43,639 nucleotides of DNA from a bacterium (GTDB lineage Bacteria > Myxococcota_A > Bradymonadia > REDH01), in assembly GCA_030427825.1 (NCBI GenBank), contig JAUICO010000032.1, positions 1 through 43,639 of the forward strand, given 5' to 3'. Each line of letters opens with the position of its first letter. The first letter of the stretch is position 1. Positions 1-10,200 of the stretch are shown here, piece by piece. The notes under the pieces are model-generated. The model did not search any database. It saw nothing but the letters and a program-made list of their open reading frames with translations, and was not told where the DNA came from. The position numbers and the translations under genes are program-made.

Positions 1-837
1 AACGGCGGCGGCGGTTCTGGAGGCGGGGCATCATGTGGAAATCCCGGTGGTGGTGGTGGTAGCGGTGGACGTGAAGGTAGACACAGCGGCAGTTCCGGTA
101 CCGGCGGTATTGGACCTGGTGGCAATGGGGGAAGTGGCGGGGGATCCGGGTGCTGCAATGGGAATGACGGATCCAATGGATCAGCTGGCGGAAATGGTGG
201 TGCTGGCAGTAACGGCAGCCGCGGTGCCTCTGTGAATATCTCCGGTGGATTCTGGACGGCGGCTGGCGGCGAAGCAGGAGGTCCGGGTCAAAACGGTGGT
301 GGCGGCGGCGGCGGCGGCGGTGGTGGTGGTCAAGGCGAGAATGGATGTAGCTTCAGCTGCTGCAAAGTTTGCAACGATGGCGGCGGCAACGGAGGCGGCG
401 GTGGCGGCGGTGGCGGCTGCGGCGGCGGTGGTGGCGGTGGCGGCACTGCGGGTGGTTCAAGCTTTGGTGTGTTTCTTGTGAACTCCACCGGATTCACATT
501 GCAGTCGGCTAGTATTGAAAGCGGCGATGGCGGCAACGGTGGGAGTGGCGCAGCGGGTGCTCTCGGTGGCGCGGGTGGCACAGGCAAGCGCGGCGGAAAT
601 CAGTGTAGCGATGAGGTCGGATTGGGCGGGGACGGTGGAAATGGCGGCACAGGCGGTCGCGGAGGTCACGGAGGCGGAGGTCGCGGCGGCGATACGGCCG
701 CAATTGCGCGCGTCAACAGTAACCTCTCGGGTGCGTCGACAGGAAATAGCTTCGACAATGGGGCTGCCGGTGTTGGCGGAACGTCGTCAGGCAACCAAGG
801 CGGGAATGGCTCCGCAGGAGTCAATCTCACGTATTGA
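1..837 (+). CDS. Glycine-rich surface protein, C-terminal part (5' end outside window)
   Basis: The frame is open from the first base and ends at TGA 835-837, giving 278 residues. It is almost entirely Gly-rich with scattered Asn, Ser, Ala and Cys, and has a run of twelve Gly codons at 295-330. Two islands are less repetitive: around residues 153-170 (GSSFGVFLVNSTGFTLQS) and near the end (IARVNSNLSGAS). The same organisation is seen in the last ~340 residues of the lipoprotein at 7283-11512, so the missing N-terminal part may also hold Cys-rich and beta-helix domains; that is inference. Glycine is encoded by a mixture of GGT, GGC and GGA, whereas the paralogue uses mostly GGC, suggesting a different history. 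The likely location is the cell surface. No enzymatic function is indicated. Confidence 0.8.
   Translation, partial: NGGGGSGGGASCGNPGGGGGSGGREGRHSGSSGTGGIGPGGNGGSGGGSGCCNGNDGSNGSAGGNGGAGSNGSRGASVNISGGFWTAAGGEAGGPGQNGGGGGGGGGGGGQGENGCSFSCCKVCNDGGGNGGGGGGGGGCGGGGGGGGTAGGSSFGVFLVNSTGFTLQSASIESGDGGNGGSGAAGALGGAGGTGKRGGNQCSDEVGLGGDGGNGGTGGRGGHGGGGRGGDTAAIARVNSNLSGASTGNSFDNGAAGVGGTSSGNQGGNGSAGVNLTY
295..330 (+). repeat. GGY trinucleotide tract inside the glycine-rich gene
   Basis: Twelve consecutive glycine codons (GGT/GGC only) form a simple-sequence tract. The unit is three bases, so slippage would change the length of the polyglycine stretch without breaking the frame. Similar GGC runs occur in the paralogue around 10928-10963 and 11002-11025. 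Confidence 0.85.
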
Positions 838-1290
838 TTGGTTAGCTGCGTCGTACGTTGCCTACTGTGTATGTACTATGTGGCTGACCGCACGACTCGG
901 ACACTCTCGTTGCAGCACTGCGCCAGACGGTATCAGCGGATTCATATCAGAAGGAACGCGCCCCTTGATGGCGTTTTGGAGAAAGCAGCTGTCATTGCTG
1001 CTGGTGGACCAGCAGGCTGTGAGTAGCCTCTGCGTTTTGTGGTGACTTCACAGGAGAAAGCGTAGCAGTCATGCGCGTAGGCGGCAGGCGGGGATACCGG
1101 TCGTCAGTCAGATGGAGAGGCACACATCGAACCCGAGCGCTGTGGCTGAACGCTCAATCTGTACACACACAACGTCGCGACGGCAGGCTACTCTGGATGC
1201 GGAATCGAGGTCATGAGTTTCGCCCAGTAGGTCCTCTTTTCCGCAGTGTGTCGACGGTTTTCGAGGATCAGCTTGTTCTGGGCCAGACTT
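838..1290. other. Non-coding stretch downstream of the glycine-rich gene
   Basis: No convincing gene is seen on either strand. The open frames here are short, have no domain-like sequence and lack plausible starts. Base composition is visibly less GC-rich than the rest of the window, as in the whole 838-2283 interval. It may be decayed or recently acquired DNA. No transposase remnant or clear terminator was recognised. Confidence 0.5.
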
Positions 1291-1662
1291 CTATCTGGTG
1301 CCACCTCGAATGCGAATCCGGCTATCCTCGACGATCCACAGCTCGCCGCGTGGATCCAGACTCTGAAGTCTGGGAATGAGCCGCTCGATCAGTTTTACTA
1401 CTGTAGGCGCATCTTGACTCGGCGGTCGTAGGACTATGAGTCCACACGACTCCGAGGGCGGGTACTCCCGAATGTCGGCAAAATCTAAGTCGAACGTCAC
1501 AAGAACCCGGTCTTCCTTCTGGCATACGGAGTGCACCACCGAATCTGGTGCGCCGACCATGTCCTGTTCGAGGATTGTCATCGCATCGAAGCCGTGACGT
1601 CGTAGCTGATGCGCGACTCGCTCAGGTACGTTCTGGTCCAACTTGAACGCGCGCTCTCTCAT
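1291..1662 (-). CDS. DUF5615 family PIN-like protein (probable toxin of a toxin-antitoxin pair)
   Basis: This 123-residue protein matches the DUF5615 (Mut7-C/PIN-like) family in length and motifs. It has an N-terminal acidic LDQN motif at residues 8-11, followed by a helix with RRHGFDAMTI, a central RVLVTFDLDFADI strand-loop with several acidic residues, and a C-terminal VVKLIERLIP helix. Family members are presumed metal-dependent RNases resembling VapC, and the acidic residues are the expected metal ligands. Its ATG overlaps the TGA of the upstream DUF433 gene by four bases, so the two are translationally coupled in the order antitoxin then toxin. The activity is inferred from family and context; nothing here shows the pair is functional. 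Confidence 0.85.
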   Translation of the reverse strand: MRERAFKLDQNVPERVAHQLRRHGFDAMTILEQDMVGAPDSVVHSVCQKEDRVLVTFDLDFADIREYPPSESCGLIVLRPPSQDAPTVVKLIERLIPRLQSLDPRGELWIVEDSRIRIRGGTR

Positions 1663-1886
1663 CCTGCCAGCGGCACTACCCGTTCGCGTGTGAGATCCGC
1701 CGCATAAGCCAACGCGGCAGATAAGTGCTCACGTAGAATGCCGGGATAGTCCAATGCGATCTCCTCCGGCGATTGCCCAACCGCAAGGTTGTCTAACACT
1801 GCTGAAACGAGGATACGCGTGCCCGCAAAGCAGGGCTTCCCGTGACAGACCTGCGGATCGACAGTTATGTAGGCGCGCCAGTCCAT
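1659..1886 (-). CDS. DUF433 family protein (probable antitoxin)
   Basis: The 75-residue product has the complete DUF433 pattern: an N-terminal ITVDPQVCHGKPCFAGTRI stretch, then VSAVLDNLAVGQSPEEI (the helix-turn-helix-like part) and a closing DYP...HLSAALAYAADL helix. DUF433 proteins are small DNA-binding proteins usually found directly before DUF5615 or PIN-like toxins and are thought to neutralise them and repress the operon. The start ATG at 1886-1884 gives the normal family length. The gene overlaps the toxin gene by an ATGA. The surrounding DNA has lower GC than the window average, which fits a mobile addiction module or genomic-island passenger. Confidence 0.87.
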   Translation of the reverse strand: MDWRAYITVDPQVCHGKPCFAGTRILVSAVLDNLAVGQSPEEIALDYPGILREHLSAALAYAADLTRERVVPLAG

Positions 1887-2283
1887 GGAGTCATCGTACT
1901 ACACTGTCGGGCAGAGGTCACCGCAAAAGACTAACGATTTGTCTGCCCGGATTCCCGCCTGCTGTGGGTTCTAGCTTTGGTGTATTTCACCTCCTACTTG
2001 CTACTTGCTCAGTCTGTTGGGTCGCGTCGAACCGGGGGATTGGGGGCGTATTGGTTGATCCCGGCAGCGCAAGCCTTCACTTTCTAACGGCGACAGAAGT
2101 CTGTTCGCGCTCAACGTGCGGAACGCGTCCCAGCAGTGTGCACAGGCAATTTGTGTAGAACCAGTGCGGCCATTCGAGGGCTTTGCGTGAGTACCAGTGG
2201 CCAATGGAACCTGATTGCTGGCAACGCCCGCTGTCGACTGACCGCTTGTTGATGCGAGTCAGCGTGTGAGTGTCGCTGCCTGT
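1887..2283. other. Intergenic region with a decayed-gene footprint
   Basis: There is no intact gene between the DUF433 start and the stop of the RCC1 lipoprotein. The part next to 1886 should hold the promoter of the DUF433/DUF5615 pair, but no clear -35/-10 pair could be chosen. Bases 1967-1987 resemble an internal segment of the glycine-rich gene at the window start (see the separate entry). The remainder shows nothing recognisable. Confidence 0.45.
1967..1987 (+). pseudogene. Short remnant resembling the glycine-rich gene
   Basis: These 21 bases match 454-474 at 19 positions. Both mismatches are third-codon, synonymous changes, so both segments read GSSFGVF. The similarity stops on either side (the next residues are HLLLATC here against LVNSTGF there) and no frame of useful length continues. 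This may be the trace of a former paralogue broken up next to the toxin-antitoxin pair. The match is short, so chance cannot be excluded. Confidence 0.3.
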
Positions 2284-5200
2284 CTACTCAATAGTCAGGT
2301 CGCCCGCCATCTTAGCGGGGGCCCGGGCGCCAGCGTCGTAGGATTCGCGATACCCGAGGACTTGCGCCGGCGCGTAGTAGCCCGCGCATCGAATGGCGCC
2401 CGCGATTGTTTGGGCGCACAGCAGATGTCGACCCGCGGCCATGTTGATGATCGGCGTCCCGAAATCCACCGAGGTGAAGCGTTCGCCCTCAAGTCCGCCA
2501 AGGCGCCATAGCGTTTCAATGTGAGAACCCCAGCACAGGATCTCATTGTCGCCCCCCAACGCGCATGTGTGCCTGGACCCGCAGGCGATCGCTTCGGCTG
2601 GCCAGGGCAACTCGGCGCGAGTGCCCTGGCTCGCCGTTTCGTTATCGCCGATCGCCTCCGCCGCATCGTACCCATAGGCTCCAATGTCCCAGTCGGGTCC
2701 CCAGCACATCACATCGCCGCTGGCGAGGAGCACGCATGCGTTCTTGCCGGTGCACAGCTGCTCGATGCTACTGGCGAAGCTGATCCGCTGACTCGTGTCG
2801 ACGACTTCGTCATCGCCGATATCGTCAGTTCCACCGTTGCCGAGTTGTCCTTCGTTACCCGCGCCCCAGCACACCACCATTGTCGAATCGACAACCGCGC
2901 AGGAGAACCCCGCCCCGGCGCTCACCTGGTCGACGACCGATGTGTCGAAGTCTGGACCAACAGCGTTGTCGCCCGTTTCGTCATCGCCCACACTACCCAC
3001 GGGATGGCCAAGGCCTCCGGATGAATTGCTGCCCCAGCAACGTACGCGACCAGATGCAAGCAACACGCAGCAATGGCCGGCACCGCAACTCAATCCCCGA
3101 ACTGGTTCTCCCAAATAGAACGCCTCGCTATCGGCGAAAGATACAGCGTCTTCGAGGCTCCCGTTTCCGGTCGCGCCGGACGTGTTGTCACCCCAACACC
3201 GGACATCCCCAACCTCCGACGCCGCGCACGTAAAGTCGCCTCCGGCGCTGATGTGGGCGGGAGCCCAGCCAAGGTCGATGGTGCCGCCTGATACGATGCT
3301 CTCGTCGTCGCCGATGACAGACTCGTCGCTGTCCGCGGACTGATAGAACTCGTTGCTGCCCCAGCAGCGAAGCTCGCCGTCAGCGCTTACTGCGCATGCG
3401 TGACGTGAGCCGACGGTCAGTTGTTCCTGTAGGGGAGCAGCGGTGACCTTTACGTCGAACTGTAATCGCTGTTCGAACTCCCCGTCGCGCGCCAGCACGG
3501 AGACCGAGTGTACTGCGATGTCTCCGGCGAGCGGGACGCCGTGGACCATGCCGCGTACCGAATCGAGACTCAGCCACGACGGCGCGGTCTCGAGAGTGAG
3601 CCGCACGTCGTCGCCGTCTCCGTCAACGAGGGCGAGCTCTGCCCCATATTCTGAGCCGACAACCGCATAACGGGCGGCTGTGCTTTGTAGCAGCGGTTGC
3701 GTGTTTGTGACGACAAGGGGAGGGCGCGTGTTGACTGCTGCTTCGTCGCCGTGCGCACTCAAGATGCCGTGTCCGTTTGCCCCCGGCATTCCCCAACACT
3801 GCAGCGTGCCGGATGTAAGCAGGGCGCACGTGACGCCGACGCCTGCCGTCAGTTGCGAGACCGTTCCATCGATGACAACCGGCGCATAGTCGGTCGGCAG
3901 GTCGTCATCCCCGATGATCGCGGCGGCCCCTGCCTGGCCGAGAACTCCGGCCGAAAACTCGCTGAAAGCCTCTTTCCCCCAACAGCGTACGCCGCCGCCT
4001 GTGAGGGCACAGGCATGTGTGTTGCCTGCGACCGTCTGCGCAGCATCCGCGCCAACATCGATGATCGCGGCCGAGTCTGCGCTGAGGATGTCGATCGTCG
4101 AAGCGCCACCAAAGCTGTCTTCGCCGGCTGAACCCCAGCAGCGGACTGTATTGTCCGATAGGGTGACGCATGCGCGGGTCATCCCGACGTCGAGCGAAGT
4201 TACTCTCGCGCCCAATTCGATCGGGGTCACAACGTCCGCCCGTTGGCTTGCGCCGATGACTGCTGTGGTGCCGGCCCCGAGTACGCCGGTGTCACTGCTC
4301 CCCCAGCACACAAGCTCGCCACCGGTGCCGCCGACGCATGTTACGTTCTCGCCGGCATCGATGGTCTCGATGTCAAAGCTGAACTGCAGCGTCGACGACG
4401 GCCCCGGAGTTTCGTTGTCTCCAATCGACGCTTCGGACGACGCGATACCGAGCAGGCCCTGGAACTGTCGTTGGCTGCTGAGTACGGGCGCGTTGGCTCC
4501 CCAGCATTCTACACGGTTGTCACCATACCTTGCGCAGGTGTGCAGCGCACCGGCAGTGATTTCGACGGCGCCGGCACTGATGGGTACCGGCTGAAGAGAT
4601 GCGCCTGGGTTTCGCTGCTCGGTATCGCCCAGTCCGAGCTGCCCGTGTGCATTGCCGCCCCAGCAGTACACGGTTCCACTCTGAGTGAGGCCGCAGGTGT
4701 GAGCGGCGCCGACTGCAATGTCCTGCATCACTTCCGGCAGGTCGAGTGCACCGCAGCCACCTGCCGGTGTAGCAGCGCCGAAGTATGCTTCAGGCGTGCA
4801 GCCGAGAAGATCCCTAAAGGTTGGCAGGCCGTAGCGGTCGAGAAGTTGCGTGTTGTATTGCGAGTAGAGAAGCGGGTCCCCCCAGCAGAATACACGCCCC
4901 AGCTCATCCACGGCACACACGTGCGCGTAGTTGGCCTCTACATTCACGATCCGTGCGTCACGGACGACGAGCTGAAGAATCAGCTGGTCACTCGAAGCGC
5001 CCACCGTGTCTGACATCGATAGAACAACCGTGTGCTCGCCGAGGTCCCAGCTGGTAGTCTCCCACGAAAGCGCGCCGGTGGATTCGTCGATCGACAGTCC
5101 GTCGGGTCCGGATTCAATCGCGAACAGAGGTGCGGAGCCGTTTGGGGCGCTAAAGGCCGGCGTCCAACTCCAGGGTACGGCGCGAATGACCTCATCCGGT

Positions 5201-7104
5201 GTCTGTGGATCCGCAAAGGCAACCTGGTCGCACACCGTGTCGCAGGGGCCACCGCAATCGACCCCTTCTTCGTCCCCGTTGAACTGCCCGTCATCGCACG
5301 TAAACATGGTGGCCTGAATGACCTCGGTCGTTTGCATCGCGGCGCCTTCTGCACTCAAGCGGGCGCGGTAGAACCAGGGGCCGGGCGTGTCCGGCAGGTG
5401 CGATGCTTCGCCGCCGAAACCCGACACTTCGGTCCACGGCCCATCTGGGGACTCGGCGACCTCCCAACGCACCTCCAGAGGACCGACGCCGCGGAATCCG
5501 GTGTCGGACTCGCTGACCACCGAGATGCCGGCGTGATTGATTGCCGCCACCTTGTACGCGTGTGTTTCTCCTACCGTAGCCTGCGCGCCTTCGACGGCGA
5601 GGGTGACGAAACCATGGTTCGAGGTGGCGCCGGCGACGGTCCACGTCAGGCTTCCGGCAGCAGCTTCGGAGTCCTCGTAGGGAGCGACCGCGTACTCGGA
5701 AACCAGCACGCCGTCTCTGAGCAGCGCGTACCGCTCGGCGCCGGAGGCCGCGGCCCAATCGACGCGTACCCGGTCGGTGGTCGCGCCGTCCGAGGCGGAC
5801 ACCCCCATGGGGCGCGACGGGACACACTCGGCGTCGGCCCCCGCGCATTGATCCGGGCAACAACCGTCGCCGTCAACGCAGGCGACGACCTGGTCGCAGG
5901 CGGCTTCGACGATGGGAACGCAGCGGACATTGCCGACCTCGTCGTCGCAGGCCCACCGATGTCCCGGCGCGCACCTCCGATCCTCTTCGTCGATGAGCAG
6001 CTCGCACCCGCCACAGGCATTTTCGCGCTGATCGCCGACGCATACGAGGGTGTTGGGTCCGGCGCAGAGTCGAGTCCCGCCACCGCATGCACCGCACGCT
6101 GTTCCGACGACCGTCGCGAGGTCGGCGCTGCCACCGCAGGCATTCACCGGCGGCGGCGCGCAGCCCAGAGTGTTCTCGTCTGCGCAGAAGGTGATGTTGC
6201 CGTCTCCGCATGGGATTCCGGGCGCGCCCTGCAGGGGGTCACATCCACCGCAGGCGTTGGGCCGGTCGATACACACAACCCGGTCGGATCCGCTGTCGTC
6301 GCATCGCCATGTACCGCACGCGCCGCAGGCCTCGCCCGGGCTGCCCGCAAGGGGGGCGCACCCGCCGCACTCGTTTGCGATCACACCGGACTCGTCACAG
6401 CGAGCACCCCCTGTTGTCGGGTCACAGGTCCACCTGCCGAGAGTACAGGTTCCGCAGGGTGAGCCGATGGCGACATCCAGTGCGTCGCCGCCGCCGCAGG
6501 GGTTGGCGCCCGCCTGCTCGCAGGAGACTTCGTCCACGCTGATACACTCCCACAACCCCTCCGCTCCGAGGGAGTCAGTACAGGGCTGCTGCGGCAATCC
6601 TTCGAGGGTCGCGCACCCGCCGCAATTGTTTACAGCGGTCGCGTCAACGCAGATGTGTTGTCCGCTGAGAGCGTCACAGGCGAGCGCTCCGTCGCCGCAC
6701 GGTCCACATGCGCTGCCGGTTTCCTGCGTGAGTGTGGAGCAGCCCTCGCAGTCGTTGTCTTCGCCGGCCCACAGACACTCGACGCTGTCTGCGCCGGTGC
6801 AGGCGAAGAAGCCATCGCCGCACTCGCCGCACGCCTGCCCCGGCTCGTTGTCCAGCGCCGTACTGCCACCGCAGGTGTTGCTCTCCACGCATTCGCTGCC
6901 GGTGCAGTCTGACGGGATGCAATGCCTGAAGCTGCAGATGTGACCCTCGCCGAAGCGTGTGTCCGCGACGCAATCCGCGCTGGTGTCACACTCGATTTGA
7001 CGGTCGTAACAGCCCGAAATCGTGGCGGCCGAGCAGATTGCGAACAGCGCTGAGAGGGCGAGCCGGCCGAGATGGAGTGGGAAGGCTTTGGGAAGAATGA
7101 ACAT
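2284..7104 (-). CDS. Giant Cys-rich / fibronectin-like / RCC1-repeat lipoprotein
   Basis: The 1606-residue product starts at ATG 7104, which gives a lipoprotein signal peptide ending in TISGC (lipobox Cys near residue 32). The open frame continues 1 kb further upstream, but only as antisense to the divergent gene. Residues ~33-430 hold repeated Cys-rich units with CGGC and CGxCG motifs. Residues ~430-575 look like a fibronectin type III unit, then comes a GVDCGGPC motif near 610, a putative Ig (He_PIG-like) domain at ~620-690, seven RCC1-type repeats at ~730-1135, a second cadherin-like domain at ~1135-1225, and about seven more RCC1 repeats to the end. Nearly every RCC1 blade has a Cys pair (C...CWG) and several carry the IGDxE motif typical of myxobacterial RCC1 proteins. 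It is probably outer-surface exposed. RCC1 propellers mediate protein contacts; no catalytic site is visible. Confidence 0.85.
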   Translation of the reverse strand: MFILPKAFPLHLGRLALSALFAICSAATISGCYDRQIECDTSADCVADTRFGEGHICSFRHCIPSDCTGSECVESNTCGGSTALDNEPGQACGECGDGFFACTGADSVECLWAGEDNDCEGCSTLTQETGSACGPCGDGALACDALSGQHICVDATAVNNCGGCATLEGLPQQPCTDSLGAEGLWECISVDEVSCEQAGANPCGGGDALDVAIGSPCGTCTLGRWTCDPTTGGARCDESGVIANECGGCAPLAGSPGEACGACGTWRCDDSGSDRVVCIDRPNACGGCDPLQGAPGIPCGDGNITFCADENTLGCAPPPVNACGGSADLATVVGTACGACGGGTRLCAGPNTLVCVGDQRENACGGCELLIDEEDRRCAPGHRWACDDEVGNVRCVPIVEAACDQVVACVDGDGCCPDQCAGADAECVPSRPMGVSASDGATTDRVRVDWAAASGAERYALLRDGVLVSEYAVAPYEDSEAAAGSLTWTVAGATSNHGFVTLAVEGAQATVGETHAYKVAAINHAGISVVSESDTGFRGVGPLEVRWEVAESPDGPWTEVSGFGGEASHLPDTPGPWFYRARLSAEGAAMQTTEVIQATMFTCDDGQFNGDEEGVDCGGPCDTVCDQVAFADPQTPDEVIRAVPWSWTPAFSAPNGSAPLFAIESGPDGLSIDESTGALSWETTSWDLGEHTVVLSMSDTVGASSDQLILQLVVRDARIVNVEANYAHVCAVDELGRVFCWGDPLLYSQYNTQLLDRYGLPTFRDLLGCTPEAYFGAATPAGGCGALDLPEVMQDIAVGAAHTCGLTQSGTVYCWGGNAHGQLGLGDTEQRNPGASLQPVPISAGAVEITAGALHTCARYGDNRVECWGANAPVLSSQRQFQGLLGIASSEASIGDNETPGPSSTLQFSFDIETIDAGENVTCVGGTGGELVCWGSSDTGVLGAGTTAVIGASQRADVVTPIELGARVTSLDVGMTRACVTLSDNTVRCWGSAGEDSFGGASTIDILSADSAAIIDVGADAAQTVAGNTHACALTGGGVRCWGKEAFSEFSAGVLGQAGAAAIIGDDDLPTDYAPVVIDGTVSQLTAGVGVTCALLTSGTLQCWGMPGANGHGILSAHGDEAAVNTRPPLVVTNTQPLLQSTAARYAVVGSEYGAELALVDGDGDDVRLTLETAPSWLSLDSVRGMVHGVPLAGDIAVHSVSVLARDGEFEQRLQFDVKVTAAPLQEQLTVGSRHACAVSADGELRCWGSNEFYQSADSDESVIGDDESIVSGGTIDLGWAPAHISAGGDFTCAASEVGDVRCWGDNTSGATGNGSLEDAVSFADSEAFYLGEPVRGLSCGAGHCCVLLASGRVRCWGSNSSGGLGHPVGSVGDDETGDNAVGPDFDTSVVDQVSAGAGFSCAVVDSTMVVCWGAGNEGQLGNGGTDDIGDDEVVDTSQRISFASSIEQLCTGKNACVLLASGDVMCWGPDWDIGAYGYDAAEAIGDNETASQGTRAELPWPAEAIACGSRHTCALGGDNEILCWGSHIETLWRLGGLEGERFTSVDFGTPIINMAAGRHLLCAQTIAGAIRCAGYYAPAQVLGYRESYDAGARAPAKMAGDLTIE

Positions 7105-7282
7105 GATGAGTGCCTGGCGCGAGTTGCCGTCCCCGACTGGGTGCCGGCGATTATCGGCATCTGTCATTCGCGGTTGCGTGTCCGCCGGAAAGCCGGACGC
7201 GAATTCGGGGACCACCGGATAGTCGCCTTCAGGCACATATGGTACACGTGCATGCATTCCGACATTCTCAGCGAGCTTCATC
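7105..7282. promoter_or_regulatory. Divergent promoter region between two giant lipoprotein genes
   Basis: These 178 bp separate the start codons of two genes transcribed away from each other, so both promoters and 5' leaders should lie here. No consensus-like -35/-10 pair stands out on either strand. The segment around 7182-7200 is rich in CCGG inverted repeats. Function is assigned from position only. Confidence 0.5.
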
Positions 7283-10200
7283 ATGTACCAGTTCCCGAGG
7301 GTCCTCGGCCAGGCCGACCCGACTCTGCATATCATTGCGACCCTACTCATCGCCGGCTGTCTCTCTGCGTGCAAAGAAGACACCCCGCCGGGAGGTGGCT
7401 GCGACACGGACGCTGACTGCGCGATCGGTGAGCGTTGCGTCGACGCGGAATGCGAAGTCGTGGGCAGCGATGCCGGCGACACGGACGTCCACGACGTCGC
7501 CGACGATGCGCCCGACGAAGACATCATCGAAGACGTGGACGACGTGGGCGAGCTGGATGACGTACCGGATGTGCCCGAGGATACGGGCCCCGACGCAGGC
7601 TCCTTCACCAGCCCCTGCGAGCTGGACATCGACTGCGACAGCGGCGTCTGTATCTCGACCGAGATCGGCGACCTGTGTTCGCGCCTCTGCAATGTCGACG
7701 CGGATTGCGGCGACGGCGAGTGGCAGTGCCGTATTGTCTCCCTCAGCGGCGAAGACGTGCAGGAGATCTGCGTCCCTATCGTCTCTACGCTGTGCAACCC
7801 CTGTGCGGTGGACCTGAACTGCGACTCGGGAAACCTGTGCGAGACGCTCATCGACGGAGACTTCTGCGCGACGGATTGTGCCGAGTCTGAGTGCCCGGAC
7901 GGGTTTCGCTGTGAGGTGGTCTCTCGGCTCATCGACGGGTCTGCGGTAGAAGCGAACGTCTGCCAGCCGATCTCCGGCTTCTGTGGAGATTGCGTTGACA
8001 GAGACCGGGACGGCTTCGGGCAGGGCTCCGGATGCCTGGGAACGGACTGTGACGACACGCTCACATCGGTGTACCAGGGCGCGCCTGAAGTGTGCGACGG
8101 AGTCGACAACAACTGCGACGGTGCGATCGACGAGGGTTTCGACCTCGACACCAGCCTTGATCACTGCGGCGAGTGCAACTCACCCTGCGCTTCACCCGGT
8201 GCCGAAGTCGCGTGTTCGGCGGGCGTGTGTGTTATCGCGCGGTGCCCGGAAGGATTCGGAGACTGCGATGGCGACATCACCAACGGTTGTGAAACCGACG
8301 TAACGTCAGCGACGAACAACTGTGGCACCTGCGGGACTGTTTGCGCGTATGACAATGGCGTTCCGGTTTGTGCCGAAGGCGTCTGCGATCTCGCGGGCTG
8401 CACCGACACATACGCGGATTGCGACGGCGACGACACCAACGGCTGCGAGATTGAGACGGCCGGGAACCTCGACAACTGTGTGGTTTGCGGTGAGGTGTGT
8501 TCCGACAATCACGCAACACCTGCCTGCGAGCCGGGCGGATGCGTGATTCTCGAATGCGAGAACGGGTACGCTGACTGCGACGGGCTCGTCGAGAGCGGCT
8601 GCGAGACCTACGTCGACGAAGACGAAAACAACTGTGGCGGCTGTGGCGTCGAGTGTGGCACCGGCAACGGCGAGGTCATCTGCGATGGTGGCGACTGCGT
8701 CGTGGACTCATGCGATGATGGCTGGGTGGACTGCGACGGCGACTCCAGCAATGGCTGCGAGGCATTTATCGGCACGGACCCGAACAACTGCGGGTCCTGC
8801 GGCGTGCGATGTGTGTACCAGAACGCAGAGGGAATCTGTGTGGACGGTGCCTGCCGCGTCGGCGACTGCGACGGTACATTTTCGGACTGCAACGGCGACG
8901 GCCTCCAACCCCCCGGCGTGTCTGATGGCTGCGAAGCCGACCTGGCGTCGATCGACACCTGCGGCGCGTGCGACGTCAGTTGTGGCGTCGAGGGGCAGTT
9001 TCGTGAACCCACCTGTGATCTGGAGATCGACGGATCCAGATCCTGCAGTCTGTATTGCATCACGCGAATCACGGAGGACTGCGACGGACTCTCTGAGAAC
9101 GGCTGTGAGACGGACCTGCAGAACACGGTTACATCCTGCGGTGGCTGCGGCGTCGACTGCCGCCTCGACAACACCGTGTCCGGCTGTCTGGGCGGCGCGT
9201 GCACCTATCCGCGTTGCGAAGACAACTTCGCGGACTGCAACGAGGACGTAGAGTTTTCAAACATCGGCCGCCCGGACTGGGACGGGTGTGAGGTGGAAAT
9301 CCTCAATGACACAGACAACTGCGGCGGCTGCGGCAACCTGGATGAGGACTATGACTGTGACTCCGGTGGCGGCGACTGGCGCTGCGAAGCCGACATCTGC
9401 GTGGTGGACAACTGCCCAGGCAGCAGCGCAGATTGCGACGACAACCCCAGCACCTGCGAGGCGGACCTCGACTCCACGGCTACCTGCGGCAACTGCGCCA
9501 CCGACTGCTTCGACCCGCCGATTCCCGCCCACGCCGGCGGTCAGATCAGCAACGCAACCTGCGACGAGAGCCGCCTGTGTGTTGTTGACGACTGCCAGTC
9601 CGGATACGCGGATTGCGACGGCCAGTGGACCAACGGCTGCGAGGTTCTCTTCGAGGACGACGCTACCTGCGGTGTGGATTGCGGCTCTGTCGTCAATTGC
9701 ACGACGATATTCGATAACGCGACGGGCATCTGCAACCCCCTCCGCGACTGCGAGCTCGCTGCGTGTGAGGGTAGTTTCATCGATCTCGACGGCGTGCAGG
9801 CCAACGGCTGTGAGTGCGACTTTCTCGGCGGTATCGACGCGCCCGACTTCCTCGGCGGCGGCGGCAGCGGCGTGGACGGAGATTGCGACGGTGTGGACGG
9901 CGTGGCTCTGTCGGCGGTGTTTGTTTCTGCGAACGGCGCTGACGACCTTACGTGCGGCGTCTGGGGCGATCTGAACGGCGACGGGAACTCGGACATTCCG
10001 CTGCTTGCGAACCCGGATCCCAACGCACCTCCCTACAACCTCGACACCCTGGACCGGACATTCCTTCAGGCACCCCACGCGTGCGCCACCATCGAGCGGG
10101 GCATCGAGCGAGCCGTGGAGCTTGGCTTCGACGCCGTGTACGTGACGGCAGGTGTCTACGATGTCGACGACCACCCGAGCGGAAACAAACAGGTGAGAAT

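Noticed and set aside
7105..8151. Upstream extension of the RCC1 lipoprotein frame on the minus strand to 1955 residues
   Set aside because: It is antisense to the divergent lipoprotein gene, has Ser/Pro/Gln-rich shadow composition, and the lipoprotein signal peptide starts at ATG 7104.
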